The position numbers were made by a program, and so were the translations under genes. A DNA stretch of 38,159 nucleotides, from assembly GCA_036725605.1 (NCBI GenBank), contig DAIMDW010000040.1, positions 1-38,159 of the forward strand, given 5' to 3'. Source of the DNA: CALBTQ01 sp036725605. GTDB lineage: Bacteria > Lernaellota > Lernaellaia > Lernaellales > Lernaellaceae. Shown piece after piece: positions 1-7,816 of the stretch. The notes beneath the pieces are model-generated. The model did no database searches, was not told the origin of the DNA, and was given only the letters and a program-made list of their open reading frames with translations. The number at the start of each line of letters is the position of its first letter. The first letter of the stretch is position 1.

Positions 1-649
1 CCGAGAAATTATGGATGCTCGGTGCGCTCTGTCCCCAGCCGGCGCCGCCGCCGAACATGCCCACGGCGGTAACCAGCATTGTCCCCAGATGCTTTTTGGC
101 AACCAACGGACGGCGAAAGACAACGCGATAAAGCAAGCGGCGCAGGAACCCGGGCACCATCAGGAAGCGCTTCGCCTTTTTGCGAAAATCGGCGGGGAGC
201 GAATCCATGCCCGAGGATTGCACCGCGCGGATTTCGTCGTGGATATCGCGCACGGTGCGCCGATTGATGCCGCGCACGACGTGGGCCAGGGCGAAGGGAC
301 GTCCTTCGACCTTCACCTCGACGATCGTGGTGGCGTCGACATCTTCGAACATCACCAGACGGCCGAACCAATCGCGGAGCGCGTGTACTTCCGGGTGCGC
401 CGCGACCGCCTTGCCCAGGCAGGCGAGGACGAAGGCGGTGAAGGAAATGGATTCTCCCGTGCGCAAGCGGTGAGCGCGGAGAAGCTGACGCGCTCGAGTG
501 ACGTTCAATTCCATAAAGCCGTGCATCATGGGTTTGTTGTGGCCCAGGCGCAGGGTGTCGAGTACCAACCGGCGTTCGGGCGGAAAGGGGACGCGACGGA
601 AGGCGTCACCCGAAGACGTAATGGTTTGCTTAACTTTTTCCGTTTGCAT
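1..649 (-). CDS. 2-oxo acid dehydrogenase E2-like catalytic-domain protein, C-terminus cut by window edge
   Basis: An open minus-strand frame starts at ATG 649 and runs off the left edge, giving at least 216 residues. The protein has no lipoyl or peripheral-subunit-binding domain in front. It goes straight into a chloramphenicol-acetyltransferase-like fold: an N-terminal stretch ending in a MMHGFMELNVTRAR motif, then FTAFVLACLGKAV, HPEVHALRDW, and near the cut end LGTMLVTAVGMFGGGAGWGQ, which matches the last third of E2 acyltransferase domains. Stand-alone proteins of this type are usually annotated as 2-oxo acid dehydrogenase subunit E2 but their substrate is generally unknown. The catalytic His/Asp region, if present, lies outside the window. 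A TATATT -10-like box lies 37 bases upstream of the start. The gene is divergent from the lipoprotein at 902 and shows no functional tie to its neighbours. Confidence 0.72.
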   Translation of the reverse strand, partial: MQTEKVKQTITSSGDAFRRVPFPPERRLVLDTLRLGHNKPMMHGFMELNVTRARQLLRAHRLRTGESISFTAFVLACLGKAVAAHPEVHALRDWFGRLVMFEDVDATTIVEVKVEGRPFALAHVVRGINRRTVRDIHDEIRAVQSSGMDSLPADFRKKAKRFLMVPGFLRRLLYRVVFRRPLVAKKHLGTMLVTAVGMFGGGAGWGQSAPSIHNFS

Positions 650-685
650 CGGTGTTGTTCCGTTGGGTTGGTGACCGTTCGTGAG

Positions 686-713
686 AATATAAGCACATTG
701 AAATAAATTGGAA
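686..713 (-). promoter_or_regulatory. possible sigma-70 promoter of the E2-like gene
   Basis: On the minus strand a TATATT -10-like box (686-691) sits 16 bases after TTCCAA (708-713), which is only a poor -35. The position is right for a leader of about 30 bases before ATG 649. The call rests on the good -10 match only. Confidence 0.28.
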
Positions 714-797
714 CAGAGCGGCGTATTCGCCGGCCATCTCTCGTCATTCTGAGTGTAAAGTCGTTTTTCCTTCAATTACGGGGACCAAACAACGCCC

Positions 798-827
798 TTG
801 CTTCAATTTATGAATTGAGTAGATAAT
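798..827 (+). promoter_or_regulatory. possible promoter with palindromic operator for the propeller lipoprotein
   Basis: TTGCTT (798-803) and GATAAT (822-827) are 18 bases apart, a weak sigma-70-like pair. The spacer contains a perfect inverted repeat, TCAATT-TATG-AATTGA (803-818), which could be a regulator site. Further down, before the start codon, AGCGAT and ATCGCT (851-856 and 863-868) flank six T and could fold in the 5' leader. The gap from 650 to 901 holds no gene that I can see. Confidence 0.3.
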
Positions 828-901
828 CAACATGCTTCCGAATTGCATTGAGCGATTTTTTTATCGCTGACCATGTTTCAGTTGACTGGGAGGGACGGCG
901 G

Positions 902-3007
902 ATGGATCTCCGCAAACAATGCTCGCCGATTCGTTTCGCCAAAGGCGGTCATCACACATTTTGCGCGTTTTGCTTGATGTTCGTCTTTTTGTTTGTCTCG
1001 TTGGGATCGGGTTTTCTTTCCTGCACCTGCGACGATGACGACGCCGCCGACGACGACAACGACGCTTACTACGACGACGACGCCTCCGATGACGACGCCG
1101 GCAACGTCGATGACGACGATACGCTCGATGACGATACGCTCGACGACGATGACGATACCGGTGACGATGATACAAGCGATGACGATACGGCCGATGACGA
1201 CACGATCGATGTCGCGCCTTTGTGCAATCCCGATGGTTGGTGTTGGCAAAATCCGTTGCCGCAAGGCAACACGCTGCGGGCCGTCTGGCGCGTGGCGGAA
1301 AATTCGATTTTCGCCGTGGGTGATTGCGGCACAATCGTGCATTACGACGGGACGACCTGGAGCGGGATAACCGGCGGGGGCGAAACCGATCTCTATGGGG
1401 TCTGGGGCGATTCGGCCACCGATGTTTTCGCCGTCGGAACGGGGGGGAACATTCTTCACTACGACGGGACGACCTGGACGGGAATGGACAGCGGCGTCAT
1501 CAGTTCCCTCATGGCTGTCTGGGGCAGTTCGGCGACCGATGTTTTCGCCGTCGGCCAGGGATTGATTCTTCATTACGACGGCGATTCATGGACGGAGATG
1601 CCTTGTGCTACGACGGCTCACCTGCAAGGCGTTTGGGGCAGTTCGGCAACCGACGTGTTTGTCGTCGGCTACCTGTTATCCGCCGAATATGATGCGGTGG
1701 TTTTGCATTATGACGGTGAGTCATGGTCGGAAATGACCTGCCCGGAGGATGCCTATTTGTTTGGGGTTTGGGGAACTTCATCCTCCGACGTTTGGGCGGT
1801 GGGAAAAAGTACGCACACCAACGCTGGAAAATATATTCATTACGACGGGTCCACCTGGACGTCGCTGCAAGCTAAAACCGAATTTGGACTTTATGCTCTG
1901 TCCGGCCTGGCCTCCGACAATATTCTGGCCGTAGGGCAAGATGGAACCGTACGCAAATACAATGGCGCAAACTGGTCTTACCAAGCCATCGATACCGACC
2001 TGCCTCTGTATGGCGTTTCCGCCGATATGGACCAGGCGCAATTCGTTGTCGGCCAACGCGGCATAATTTTCACCGGTGACGGTTCCGCCTACTCGGAAGT
2101 CGGAAGATGGCGGACGTACGATCTAACGAAACTATGGGGCGCATCACCCACCGATGTGTGGGCGGTCGGCAGCAGCAGTTTTGATGCGGAAGAGGAACGA
2201 GGAATCCTTCTTCATTACGACGGCACGTCCTGGAAACAAACCGGCGACACCCGCTATCAATTCTCCGGAATCTGGGGCGCATTGCCCAACGATATTTATG
2301 CGGTCGGTTACGATATGATCAGCGAGGTCGGCGTAATCATGCATTATGACGGCGCCAACTGGAACTCAATGGTGCGCGATCCGAAATATAGTTTTCTGGA
2401 TGTTTGGGGAACATCGTCCACCGATCTCTATGCCGTGGGAGTCGAAGTTGATGAAGATCATATCGTCACCAACGGTTTGATCACACATTATGACGGTTCA
2501 AGCTGGAACGTCATTCCCCACGAATTTCTACTACCGATAAACGCCGTCTGGGGCACTTCATCGACGGATGTGTACTTCGCCGGCGGGGTGGGGCATTTCA
2601 ACTCCGGCTTTATCCTTCATTACGACGGCGCCGTCTTGACCGACATGACGCCCAATCTGCCGTACGGCATGTACGATATTTGGGGAAATTCATCCGACAA
2701 TATCTATGCCGTGGGCTATTGGCGTTCATGGGCCTTGGATGATTATTATGGTCAGATCCTGCACTATGACGGCGCCTCGTGGGATGTCGTTCATTCCGGT
2801 TTGGCCGGCGCCACTTATTCCGCCATTTGGGGCTCTTCGAATACGAATATCTATGTGGCGGGTTCGGAAACGCTGTACTACAACGGATCGACTTGGCGGA
2901 CGGTCAATTTGGGAATGTGGAACCGGACAAACGATATCTCCGGTTTTTCAGCCAACGAAATTTTCGCTGTGGGCAATTACGGCTCGATTCTGCATTACGG
3001 CGATTGA
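902..3007 (+). CDS. Asp-rich lipoprotein with about 14 propeller-type repeats
   Basis: The start is set at ATG 902 because GGGAGGGA (888-895) lies six bases before it; an in-frame ATG at 848 lacks such a site. The 701-residue product has a hydrophobic signal segment (about 19-40) ending in FLSC, giving a likely lipidated Cys41. An extremely acidic linker follows (about 44-104, mostly D with A, S, T). The rest is about 14 tandem units of 38-48 residues of the form WGSSATDVFAVG...ILHYDGTSW. Each unit looks like one four-stranded blade, so 14 units could make two seven-bladed propellers. The consensus resembles repeat proteins annotated only as hypothetical in deltaproteobacteria-like genomes; no catalytic residues are apparent. 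It is convergent with the VTC gene (9 bp between stop codons). A surface binding or scaffold role is inference. Confidence 0.8.
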   Translation: MDLRKQCSPIRFAKGGHHTFCAFCLMFVFLFVSLGSGFLSCTCDDDDAADDDNDAYYDDDASDDDAGNVDDDDTLDDDTLDDDDDTGDDDTSDDDTADDDTIDVAPLCNPDGWCWQNPLPQGNTLRAVWRVAENSIFAVGDCGTIVHYDGTTWSGITGGGETDLYGVWGDSATDVFAVGTGGNILHYDGTTWTGMDSGVISSLMAVWGSSATDVFAVGQGLILHYDGDSWTEMPCATTAHLQGVWGSSATDVFVVGYLLSAEYDAVVLHYDGESWSEMTCPEDAYLFGVWGTSSSDVWAVGKSTHTNAGKYIHYDGSTWTSLQAKTEFGLYALSGLASDNILAVGQDGTVRKYNGANWSYQAIDTDLPLYGVSADMDQAQFVVGQRGIIFTGDGSAYSEVGRWRTYDLTKLWGASPTDVWAVGSSSFDAEEERGILLHYDGTSWKQTGDTRYQFSGIWGALPNDIYAVGYDMISEVGVIMHYDGANWNSMVRDPKYSFLDVWGTSSTDLYAVGVEVDEDHIVTNGLITHYDGSSWNVIPHEFLLPINAVWGTSSTDVYFAGGVGHFNSGFILHYDGAVLTDMTPNLPYGMYDIWGNSSDNIYAVGYWRSWALDDYYGQILHYDGASWDVVHSGLAGATYSAIWGSSNTNIYVAGSETLYYNGSTWRTVNLGMWNRTNDISGFSANEIFAVGNYGSILHYGD
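1028..1212 (+). repeat. GAC/GAT codon tract encoding an acidic linker
   Basis: Nearly every codon here is GAC or GAT, giving runs of two to five Asp interrupted by Ala, Thr, Ser, Ile or Leu. It is a coding low-complexity tract inside the propeller lipoprotein, between the lipidated Cys and the repeats. Similar tracts occur in the two CotH lipoproteins. Confidence 0.85.
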
Positions 3008-3016
3008 TCAGGCGCG

Positions 3017-3793
3017 TCAGCGTACGGCGCACAGGCGGTCGCAGTAATCGTAAGCGCCCAGGATATTGTCCATGGCGTTGCAGTATTTCGAAAAGCCGCG
3101 CTGCTGTAGGCCGAAGCGCCGGATGAGCGCGATGACCCAGAACGGAACGTTCGTTTCGGTTTTGATTTCCAAAATCACCGGCGAGTCGTCGCCGCAAAAC
3201 GCGGTGGTGATCGGATCGTCCCAGTAGGCCATGGCGTCGGACGCCGTCAACGCGTAGGAGCCGCAAGCCGGGCGGTAGGTCAGGCACCGGTCGAAGGTGA
3301 TGCGGCAATACTCTTCCAGCTCGCTGACGTACGGTTCGCGGATGTATTGCACGTGCACCACCGGCTGCGCTTGCATCCGCAGGACGGCGGCTTCGAAGGA
3401 ATCGGCCAGCGAGTACAGGTGACCGTTGTTGCCGTTGGGCACGTAGTCGGTCAGATTGTGCGGCCATTCATGCAGGTTGATGCGGCGGCGGATTTTCCAG
3501 GTGACGTTTTTGACCTTGTGCTTCAGCTCAACCCATAAAAAGTCGTTGGGGCAGGCGCCGTAGTACCGCACGCGCGGTTTGAAGCGCGTAAAGCGTTTCA
3601 GGCGCGTGTCGTAATAAAAGCGCAGGTCCGGCGTGTCGAGGTACAGATTGTTGACCATGTAACGGTTGTCGGGTCCGGCGTGTTTGTCGGGCGAACAGGT
3701 GATGCCGATGGCATCGCGGATTCGCAACGCCAACGATTCGGGGATCACGTACTTGGCTTCGTAACGGCTGATCACGGTGCTGCGATCGCTCAT
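3017..3793 (-). CDS. VTC-domain polyphosphate polymerase-like protein
   Basis: The start is ATG 3793, preceded by AGGAGA seven bases upstream; an in-frame TTG at 3814 is less likely. The 258-residue protein is a single VTC (CYTH/triphosphate-tunnel) domain. Motifs in order: RYEAKYVIP (10-18, the E-x-K entry motif), LYLDTPDLRFYYDT, FKPRVRYYG with alternating basic residues, WVELKHKVKNVTWKIRR, CRITFDRCL, and VILEIKTE followed by a C-terminal RRFGLQQRGFSKYC segment typical of bacterial VTC proteins. In yeast Vtc4 this fold polymerises ATP gamma-phosphate into polyphosphate. The basic and acidic tunnel residues look intact, so an active enzyme is likely, although polyphosphate as product is inferred from family. 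No SPX domain or membrane segment is present. It is the last gene of the CotH-DUF4956-HlyD-TolC operon, 13 bp after the TolC-like stop. Confidence 0.85.
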   Translation of the reverse strand: MSDRSTVISRYEAKYVIPESLALRIRDAIGITCSPDKHAGPDNRYMVNNLYLDTPDLRFYYDTRLKRFTRFKPRVRYYGACPNDFLWVELKHKVKNVTWKIRRRINLHEWPHNLTDYVPNGNNGHLYSLADSFEAAVLRMQAQPVVHVQYIREPYVSELEEYCRITFDRCLTYRPACGSYALTASDAMAYWDDPITTAFCGDDSPVILEIKTETNVPFWVIALIRRFGLQQRGFSKYCNAMDNILGAYDYCDRLCAVR

Positions 3794-3806
3794 GAACCGT
3801 CTCCTG

Positions 3807-5060
3807 TCATTCAACCAGCTCTTCCCAACGATCGACGCCGACTGCCGCGCACAACTCCATGGCGGCCTCGATCAACTCCAGACGCAGGTCCAATTGCAGG
3901 CCGAGGCACTCGAGCTCGGCCAATTGCAGATCGATTTTTTCATCGGTCGGCAGCGTATCCTGTTGTTCGGCGGCGTCGATCAAACGCGAGATTTGCGGCA
4001 GGTAGTCGGCGTGCTCGTCATGCAACGACCGCCACTGGGTCAGCACCGTCTCGTAACGGGCGAGGGCGACCGACAATTCCATCTCGATGGTTTCGCTCAC
4101 CGCGGCGGCGCTGACGCCTCCCCGCTCGACGGCCATCGATGCGGCGCGCAGGTTGCCCACGTTCCAGTTGAACAACGGCAGTTGCACGCCCAGGCGCAAC
4201 TCTTGCCAATCCTGGTCGTCGCTTTCGAAGTGTTGACCCACCTCGACGAAGGAAAACCAGGGGACGAGCTTGCCTCGTTGCGCGCGTTGTTCCCGTCGAG
4301 CCAACTCAGCGCGTTGCTGCGCCAGGGTGAGTTCGGAACGGTAACGGCGGGCCAAGACACTCAGGTGGTCGCGATCGAGTCGGAGGATCGGCGGGGCGGC
4401 CGGCTTCACCGAATACGCCTGATGCACGCCGGTCAACACGCCGAAGCGCATGCGGCTGTTGACGTTCCGCTGCCGGATTTTCGCCGCGTCGTTTTGCGCT
4501 TTGATGATGCGCTTGCGGGCTTTGACTTGATCGATGACCGAACTATGTCCAAGGGTGACCTTGCGTTCGATCACCGCGAAGCGTTGACGCTCCAACGCCA
4601 CGCGACGCTCGGCGATTTCCGCATAGGCCGGCAGCATGGTCTGCTCGGCGTAGGCCAAGCGCACCGTGGCAATCAGCTCGTTTCGCCGTTGTTGCAAACG
4701 AACCTTCGTTTCCCACAGGGCGACAATTTCTTCCTGCTTGCGCAAGCCGAGCTCGCCCAGTTCGGGTGGCTGCCAACGCAAGCCCAATTGCAGTTCGTGG
4801 TCTTCATCCTCCGAAAGATAACGCGTGGAAATGTCCTGCGCGCGCAGCTCCGGATTGTTGATGTCATAAGCGGCGAAGCCGGCGCGCGCTTCGCATTCGC
4901 GGACCTCGCCGTTCAGCGCGGCCAATTCGTGATTGTTGGCCAGGGCGAGTTCGAGGGCTTTTTCCTCGGTCAGCAAATCGGACGCGTTTGGATCGGCGTT
5001 TACGGCAACGAAAAAGCCGGTCAGGAAAACGATGGCGACCGGGAGGATGATTCGTCTCAT
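3807..5060 (-). CDS. TolC-like outer-membrane efflux protein
   Basis: The start is ATG 5060, which overlaps the upstream stop codon as ATGA. A longer frame back to 5243 would lie inside the HlyD-type gene and would bury the signal peptide. The 417-residue product begins MRRIILPVAIVFLTGFFVAVNA, a good Sec signal. It then shows TolC-family architecture: TEEKALELALANNHELAAL at the N-terminus, a long alpha-helical, Arg/Glu-rich middle, and two halves each with a short extracellular-strand-like patch (LQLGLRWQPPELGELGLRKQ near 100; LRLGVQLPLFNWNVGNLRAA in the second half). It would form the outer-membrane channel for the HlyD-type adaptor encoded just upstream. No ABC, MFS or RND pump is present in this operon, so the inner-membrane partner is probably the DUF4956 protein. 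Confidence 0.85.
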   Translation of the reverse strand: MRRIILPVAIVFLTGFFVAVNADPNASDLLTEEKALELALANNHELAALNGEVRECEARAGFAAYDINNPELRAQDISTRYLSEDEDHELQLGLRWQPPELGELGLRKQEEIVALWETKVRLQQRRNELIATVRLAYAEQTMLPAYAEIAERRVALERQRFAVIERKVTLGHSSVIDQVKARKRIIKAQNDAAKIRQRNVNSRMRFGVLTGVHQAYSVKPAAPPILRLDRDHLSVLARRYRSELTLAQQRAELARREQRAQRGKLVPWFSFVEVGQHFESDDQDWQELRLGVQLPLFNWNVGNLRAASMAVERGGVSAAAVSETIEMELSVALARYETVLTQWRSLHDEHADYLPQISRLIDAAEQQDTLPTDEKIDLQLAELECLGLQLDLRLELIEAAMELCAAVGVDRWEELVE

Positions 5061-7081
5061 GGCCGCACCATTTTTGCGGAGAAGAAGAGATAAGGCGAAC
5101 GATCGTCGCTGTCGATCACGACGGTGAAGGAGTCGTCGTCGGTCAGGCACAGCCCCTCGGGCTTGAGCGAAGGAAACGAATAGAGCGCAACGGCGCGCAT
5201 CGTGTCGGCGTTTTCCCGGACCAGGTGAAACAGCCCGCCGCATTGCTCGTCTTCGCCGGCATCGGGAATCGTCGCCAGCGCATACAATTGGCCGTTTTTA
5301 TCCGTGGCCAGATCGGAAATGCCGGCAACGCGACCATCGGGCGCGCGCAGATCGACGTAGGCGAACAACGACAGTTGATCGGGCGACAAGGTTTTTGAGG
5401 CGAACAGTCGTTCCGGATTTTGCAGTCGCCAGATGATCGCGCCCCGGTCGGTCAAAGGCTGTTTGAGGCCGAGCAACAATTCGCCTTGCCGCCAGGTCGC
5501 ACCCTCAATGCTCAAAACGAGCTGCTCGCCTTCCAGATCGGTCAAACCCAAGGCGGCCAGTTGTTGCACATCGTACGACTGCCGCAACACGGAGAAGAAA
5601 TCCACGTGCGCGACCACACGGAAGGTGCGCCCCTCGCGTTTCACCTGCAGTATCCGCCGGCGGTCCGCCGGGCGCTTGCCTTTGCGGCTGACGCTTTGCG
5701 AGGAAATCAGGTAAAGCGTGCCGTCGTCGGCGACGGTGATCGCTTCCACATCGTTGAGAGAATCGACCCCGGCGACCGGCACCGGTTCCGTTTCCACCCG
5801 ACCATTTCTATCCATCAGATAGAGCCAGGGAGCATGTTCGGGTTGGTCACGACTGGTGTCGTCGCTGATCACTACAAAGCGGTCCAGATCCGGGAGCCAG
5901 GCAATGCCGGACGGTTCAAATCGACTGCGCAGGTGCAGTTGATCGGAAACGTCGATTTCGGACATCGACGAGATCGTTACGGTTCGCGCCGGCGAATGGT
6001 GGAGATCGGAAAGGGAAGGGTTGAATCGCTCATCGGCTTGCGCTTCGTTGAGCGGATTCAGTTCGCCAAGTATTTGCACTTCGGCGGTTTCCCCGGGCAT
6101 GAGACCGTGTCGATCGTCGAGCCTGACGCGAAACTTTCGCGCCCAATAGATGATCCGGCGAAACGCCAGCCGTTCCGGAACGGCTGAGTAGCCGGGGTCG
6201 ATAAAGATAATGGTGCCTTTCGCGGCCAGCACGCCTTTGCGGCGTGGATAGACCGCCACGCGTTCGCCCAGTTGCGGCTTGCGGTCGGCGGTTTCGGGAA
6301 TGTACACGTCGATGTAAACGGCGGTCGGTTCCTCGACGGTGAGGATGGTCGCCAGGCCTTCCACCGTGTCGCCGGGCAGGTAGTTGATTTTCACCACCAC
6401 GCCGTCGCAGGGGGAAACGACTTTGCGCATGCGAATTCGTTCTTCGATGACACACAATTTCATTTCCAGGTCGTTGATGTGTTCGATGTGTTCGCTGAGC
6501 ATCGACAACACGACCGGTTCGGCGCCGTCCGGCAGGGAAGAGGCGAGACGGCGGGATGAACTTACGCCGGTCGATTCCTCGGAGATGTAGCGCGCGGCGG
6601 AGTCGCGCCGGATGATCAAATCGCTCAGCTCGCGCGACCGGCCGAGGCCCTGTTGCTCGGCGTCGGTCAGGCGTTTGATTTCGGCGTTGAGTGCTTTGAG
6701 CTCGGCCTTTTTCGCCGCCAACCGCCGTTTGTCCTCGTTGCGTTGGAGCAGCAATTTTTCGTATTCCAGCGTGTAGCGGTGCTGATCGGCGGCGATCGTT
6801 TCGCGCAGCCGCGCCAACTCGCGCTCCAGCGCCTCGCGTTGAATATCCAGGTCGGTGGTGTCCAATTCGGCGAGCACTTCGTTCGCCTTCACCTTCTGGC
6901 CCAGCGCCGGATTGATCTTGGCGATGCGTCCCGATTCCACCGCGCCCAGTTTGTGTGTACGGGTTTCGACGATACCGAGAAAATTCGCGTGCGCATTCCA
7001 GAAGAAATACAGGATGAGGGCCACGGCCGCCGCCGCCAGCCAGATCAGGAAGAACTTGTAACGAGTCAGCGTATTCATCAT
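5057..7081 (-). CDS. HlyD-type membrane-fusion protein fused to a DUF3616-like propeller
   Basis: This 674-residue protein has a membrane anchor (about 9-28), a split lipoyl-like hairpin (GRIAKINPALGQKVKANEVL near 51-70 and SPCDGVVVKINYLPGDTV near 220-237), a coiled coil between them (about 75-215), and a beta-barrel part up to about 345. This is the layout of a periplasmic adaptor. Adaptors of this kind normally end there, but this one continues for about 300 residues. Patches such as FEPSGIAWLPDLDRFVVISDD, NDVEAITVADDGTLYLISS, SRKGKRPADRR, LVLSIEGATWRQGELLLGLK and LKPEGLCL resemble DUF3616, related to phytase-like propellers. I judge that assignment likely but not certain. The start is ATG 7081, with a second in-frame ATG at 7078, four bases after the DUF4956 stop. 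The 3' end overlaps the TolC-like gene by ATGA, so the two are translationally coupled. Confidence 0.82.
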   Translation of the reverse strand: MMNTLTRYKFFLIWLAAAAVALILYFFWNAHANFLGIVETRTHKLGAVESGRIAKINPALGQKVKANEVLAELDTTDLDIQREALERELARLRETIAADQHRYTLEYEKLLLQRNEDKRRLAAKKAELKALNAEIKRLTDAEQQGLGRSRELSDLIIRRDSAARYISEESTGVSSSRRLASSLPDGAEPVVLSMLSEHIEHINDLEMKLCVIEERIRMRKVVSPCDGVVVKINYLPGDTVEGLATILTVEEPTAVYIDVYIPETADRKPQLGERVAVYPRRKGVLAAKGTIIFIDPGYSAVPERLAFRRIIYWARKFRVRLDDRHGLMPGETAEVQILGELNPLNEAQADERFNPSLSDLHHSPARTVTISSMSEIDVSDQLHLRSRFEPSGIAWLPDLDRFVVISDDTSRDQPEHAPWLYLMDRNGRVETEPVPVAGVDSLNDVEAITVADDGTLYLISSQSVSRKGKRPADRRRILQVKREGRTFRVVAHVDFFSVLRQSYDVQQLAALGLTDLEGEQLVLSIEGATWRQGELLLGLKQPLTDRGAIIWRLQNPERLFASKTLSPDQLSLFAYVDLRAPDGRVAGISDLATDKNGQLYALATIPDAGEDEQCGGLFHLVRENADTMRAVALYSFPSLKPEGLCLTDDDSFTVVIDSDDRSPYLFFSAKMVRP

Positions 7082-7085
7082 GCGC

Positions 7086-7766
7086 CTACAGTTCGACGGT
7101 GGTTGATTGATTGATGTAGGACAATCCGCGAATGCCGCGAATTTGTTCGAGCTCGCGCAACAACTGTTCTTGTTGCCCGTCCTGACTCAGACGGACCTGG
7201 AACGAATAATCGACGATTTCCCCTTGGGCGGCCGGGCGCATGGTCACCAGCGCGAAGTGCGCGGGAACCGTGGTCATGATCTGCGTCACGTGCTCGCTGG
7301 TCGCGGGGCCGACCGGCGCCTGGAAACGCACCAGGCCGTCGTGCGAGCGCCGTTCGCCGAAGCGCGTGAAATGCAGGCCCAACGCCGCCAGGCAGAAAAA
7401 GGCCGTGCCCATCATCGCGGTGACGTAACTTTGCACGCCGCAGGAGACACCGATGCCCATGGCGCTGAAGAGAAAAACGAGGTCGCGCGGATCGCGCAGG
7501 TTCGTGCGGAAGCGGATAATCGCCAGCGAGCCGACGATGCCGATGCCGCGCGCCACGTTGTCGCCGACAGCGATCATGATCAGGGTCGCCGTCATCGAGC
7601 CGAGGATCATGGTCTGCAACAGTCCGCGTGACCAGGAAAGGCCGGCGAAGGTTTTTTCATATACCGTCGCCACCAGACTTGAGCAAAGGAAAGCGAGCAG
7701 GAACGACAGCAGGACGTTGTTCCATTCGAGTTGAACCGAACCGAAACTGAGCAACAGGCTTTCCAT
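7086..7766 (-). CDS. DUF4956 inner-membrane protein
   Basis: The 226-residue product has about four hydrophobic segments (roughly 16-36, 50-66, 72-86 and 94-132). Between them is the very conserved DUF4956 core GSMTATLIMIAVGDN...GIVGSLAIIRFRTNLRDPRD. The remaining ~80 residues are soluble with a beta-alpha-beta, ACT-like look (VDYSFQVRLSQ...LLRELEQIRGIRGLSYI). The molecular function of DUF4956 is not established. It commonly sits beside VTC-domain and CotH genes, exactly as here, and I infer that it is the membrane partner of the polymerase, comparable to the Vtc1-type channel subunits of yeast. AAAGGAAAG lies ahead of ATG 7766, and a strong hairpin (7795-7809) separates it from the CotH gene. 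Confidence 0.85.
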   Translation of the reverse strand: MESLLLSFGSVQLEWNNVLLSFLLAFLCSSLVATVYEKTFAGLSWSRGLLQTMILGSMTATLIMIAVGDNVARGIGIVGSLAIIRFRTNLRDPRDLVFLFSAMGIGVSCGVQSYVTAMMGTAFFCLAALGLHFTRFGERRSHDGLVRFQAPVGPATSEHVTQIMTTVPAHFALVTMRPAAQGEIVDYSFQVRLSQDGQQEQLLRELEQIRGIRGLSYINQSTTVEL

Positions 7767-7794
7767 CGTGTGTTCTTTCCTTTGGCCCGCAACG

Positions 7795-7809
7795 CCCGCC
7801 GTCGGCGGG
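7795..7809 (-). promoter_or_regulatory. intra-operon hairpin between CotH and DUF4956 genes
   Basis: CCCGCCG and CGGCGGG are perfect complements around a single T, so the RNA would fold with a practical loop of about five bases. No T-run follows on the minus strand, so it is not a canonical terminator. It may set mRNA stability or unequal expression of the lipoprotein and the membrane genes. Confidence 0.5.
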
Positions 7810-7816
7810 ACGTGAA

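Noticed and set aside
1028..1212. Periodic repeats that could suggest a CRISPR array or microsatellite
   Set aside because: The periodicity is the codon repeat of an Asp-rich protein linker in frame with the lipoprotein; there are no spacers.
3777..5093. A 438-codon plus-strand frame opposite the TolC-like gene
   Set aside because: Low-complexity Gln/Arg/His-rich composition and no motifs; the minus-strand TolC-like gene explains the region.
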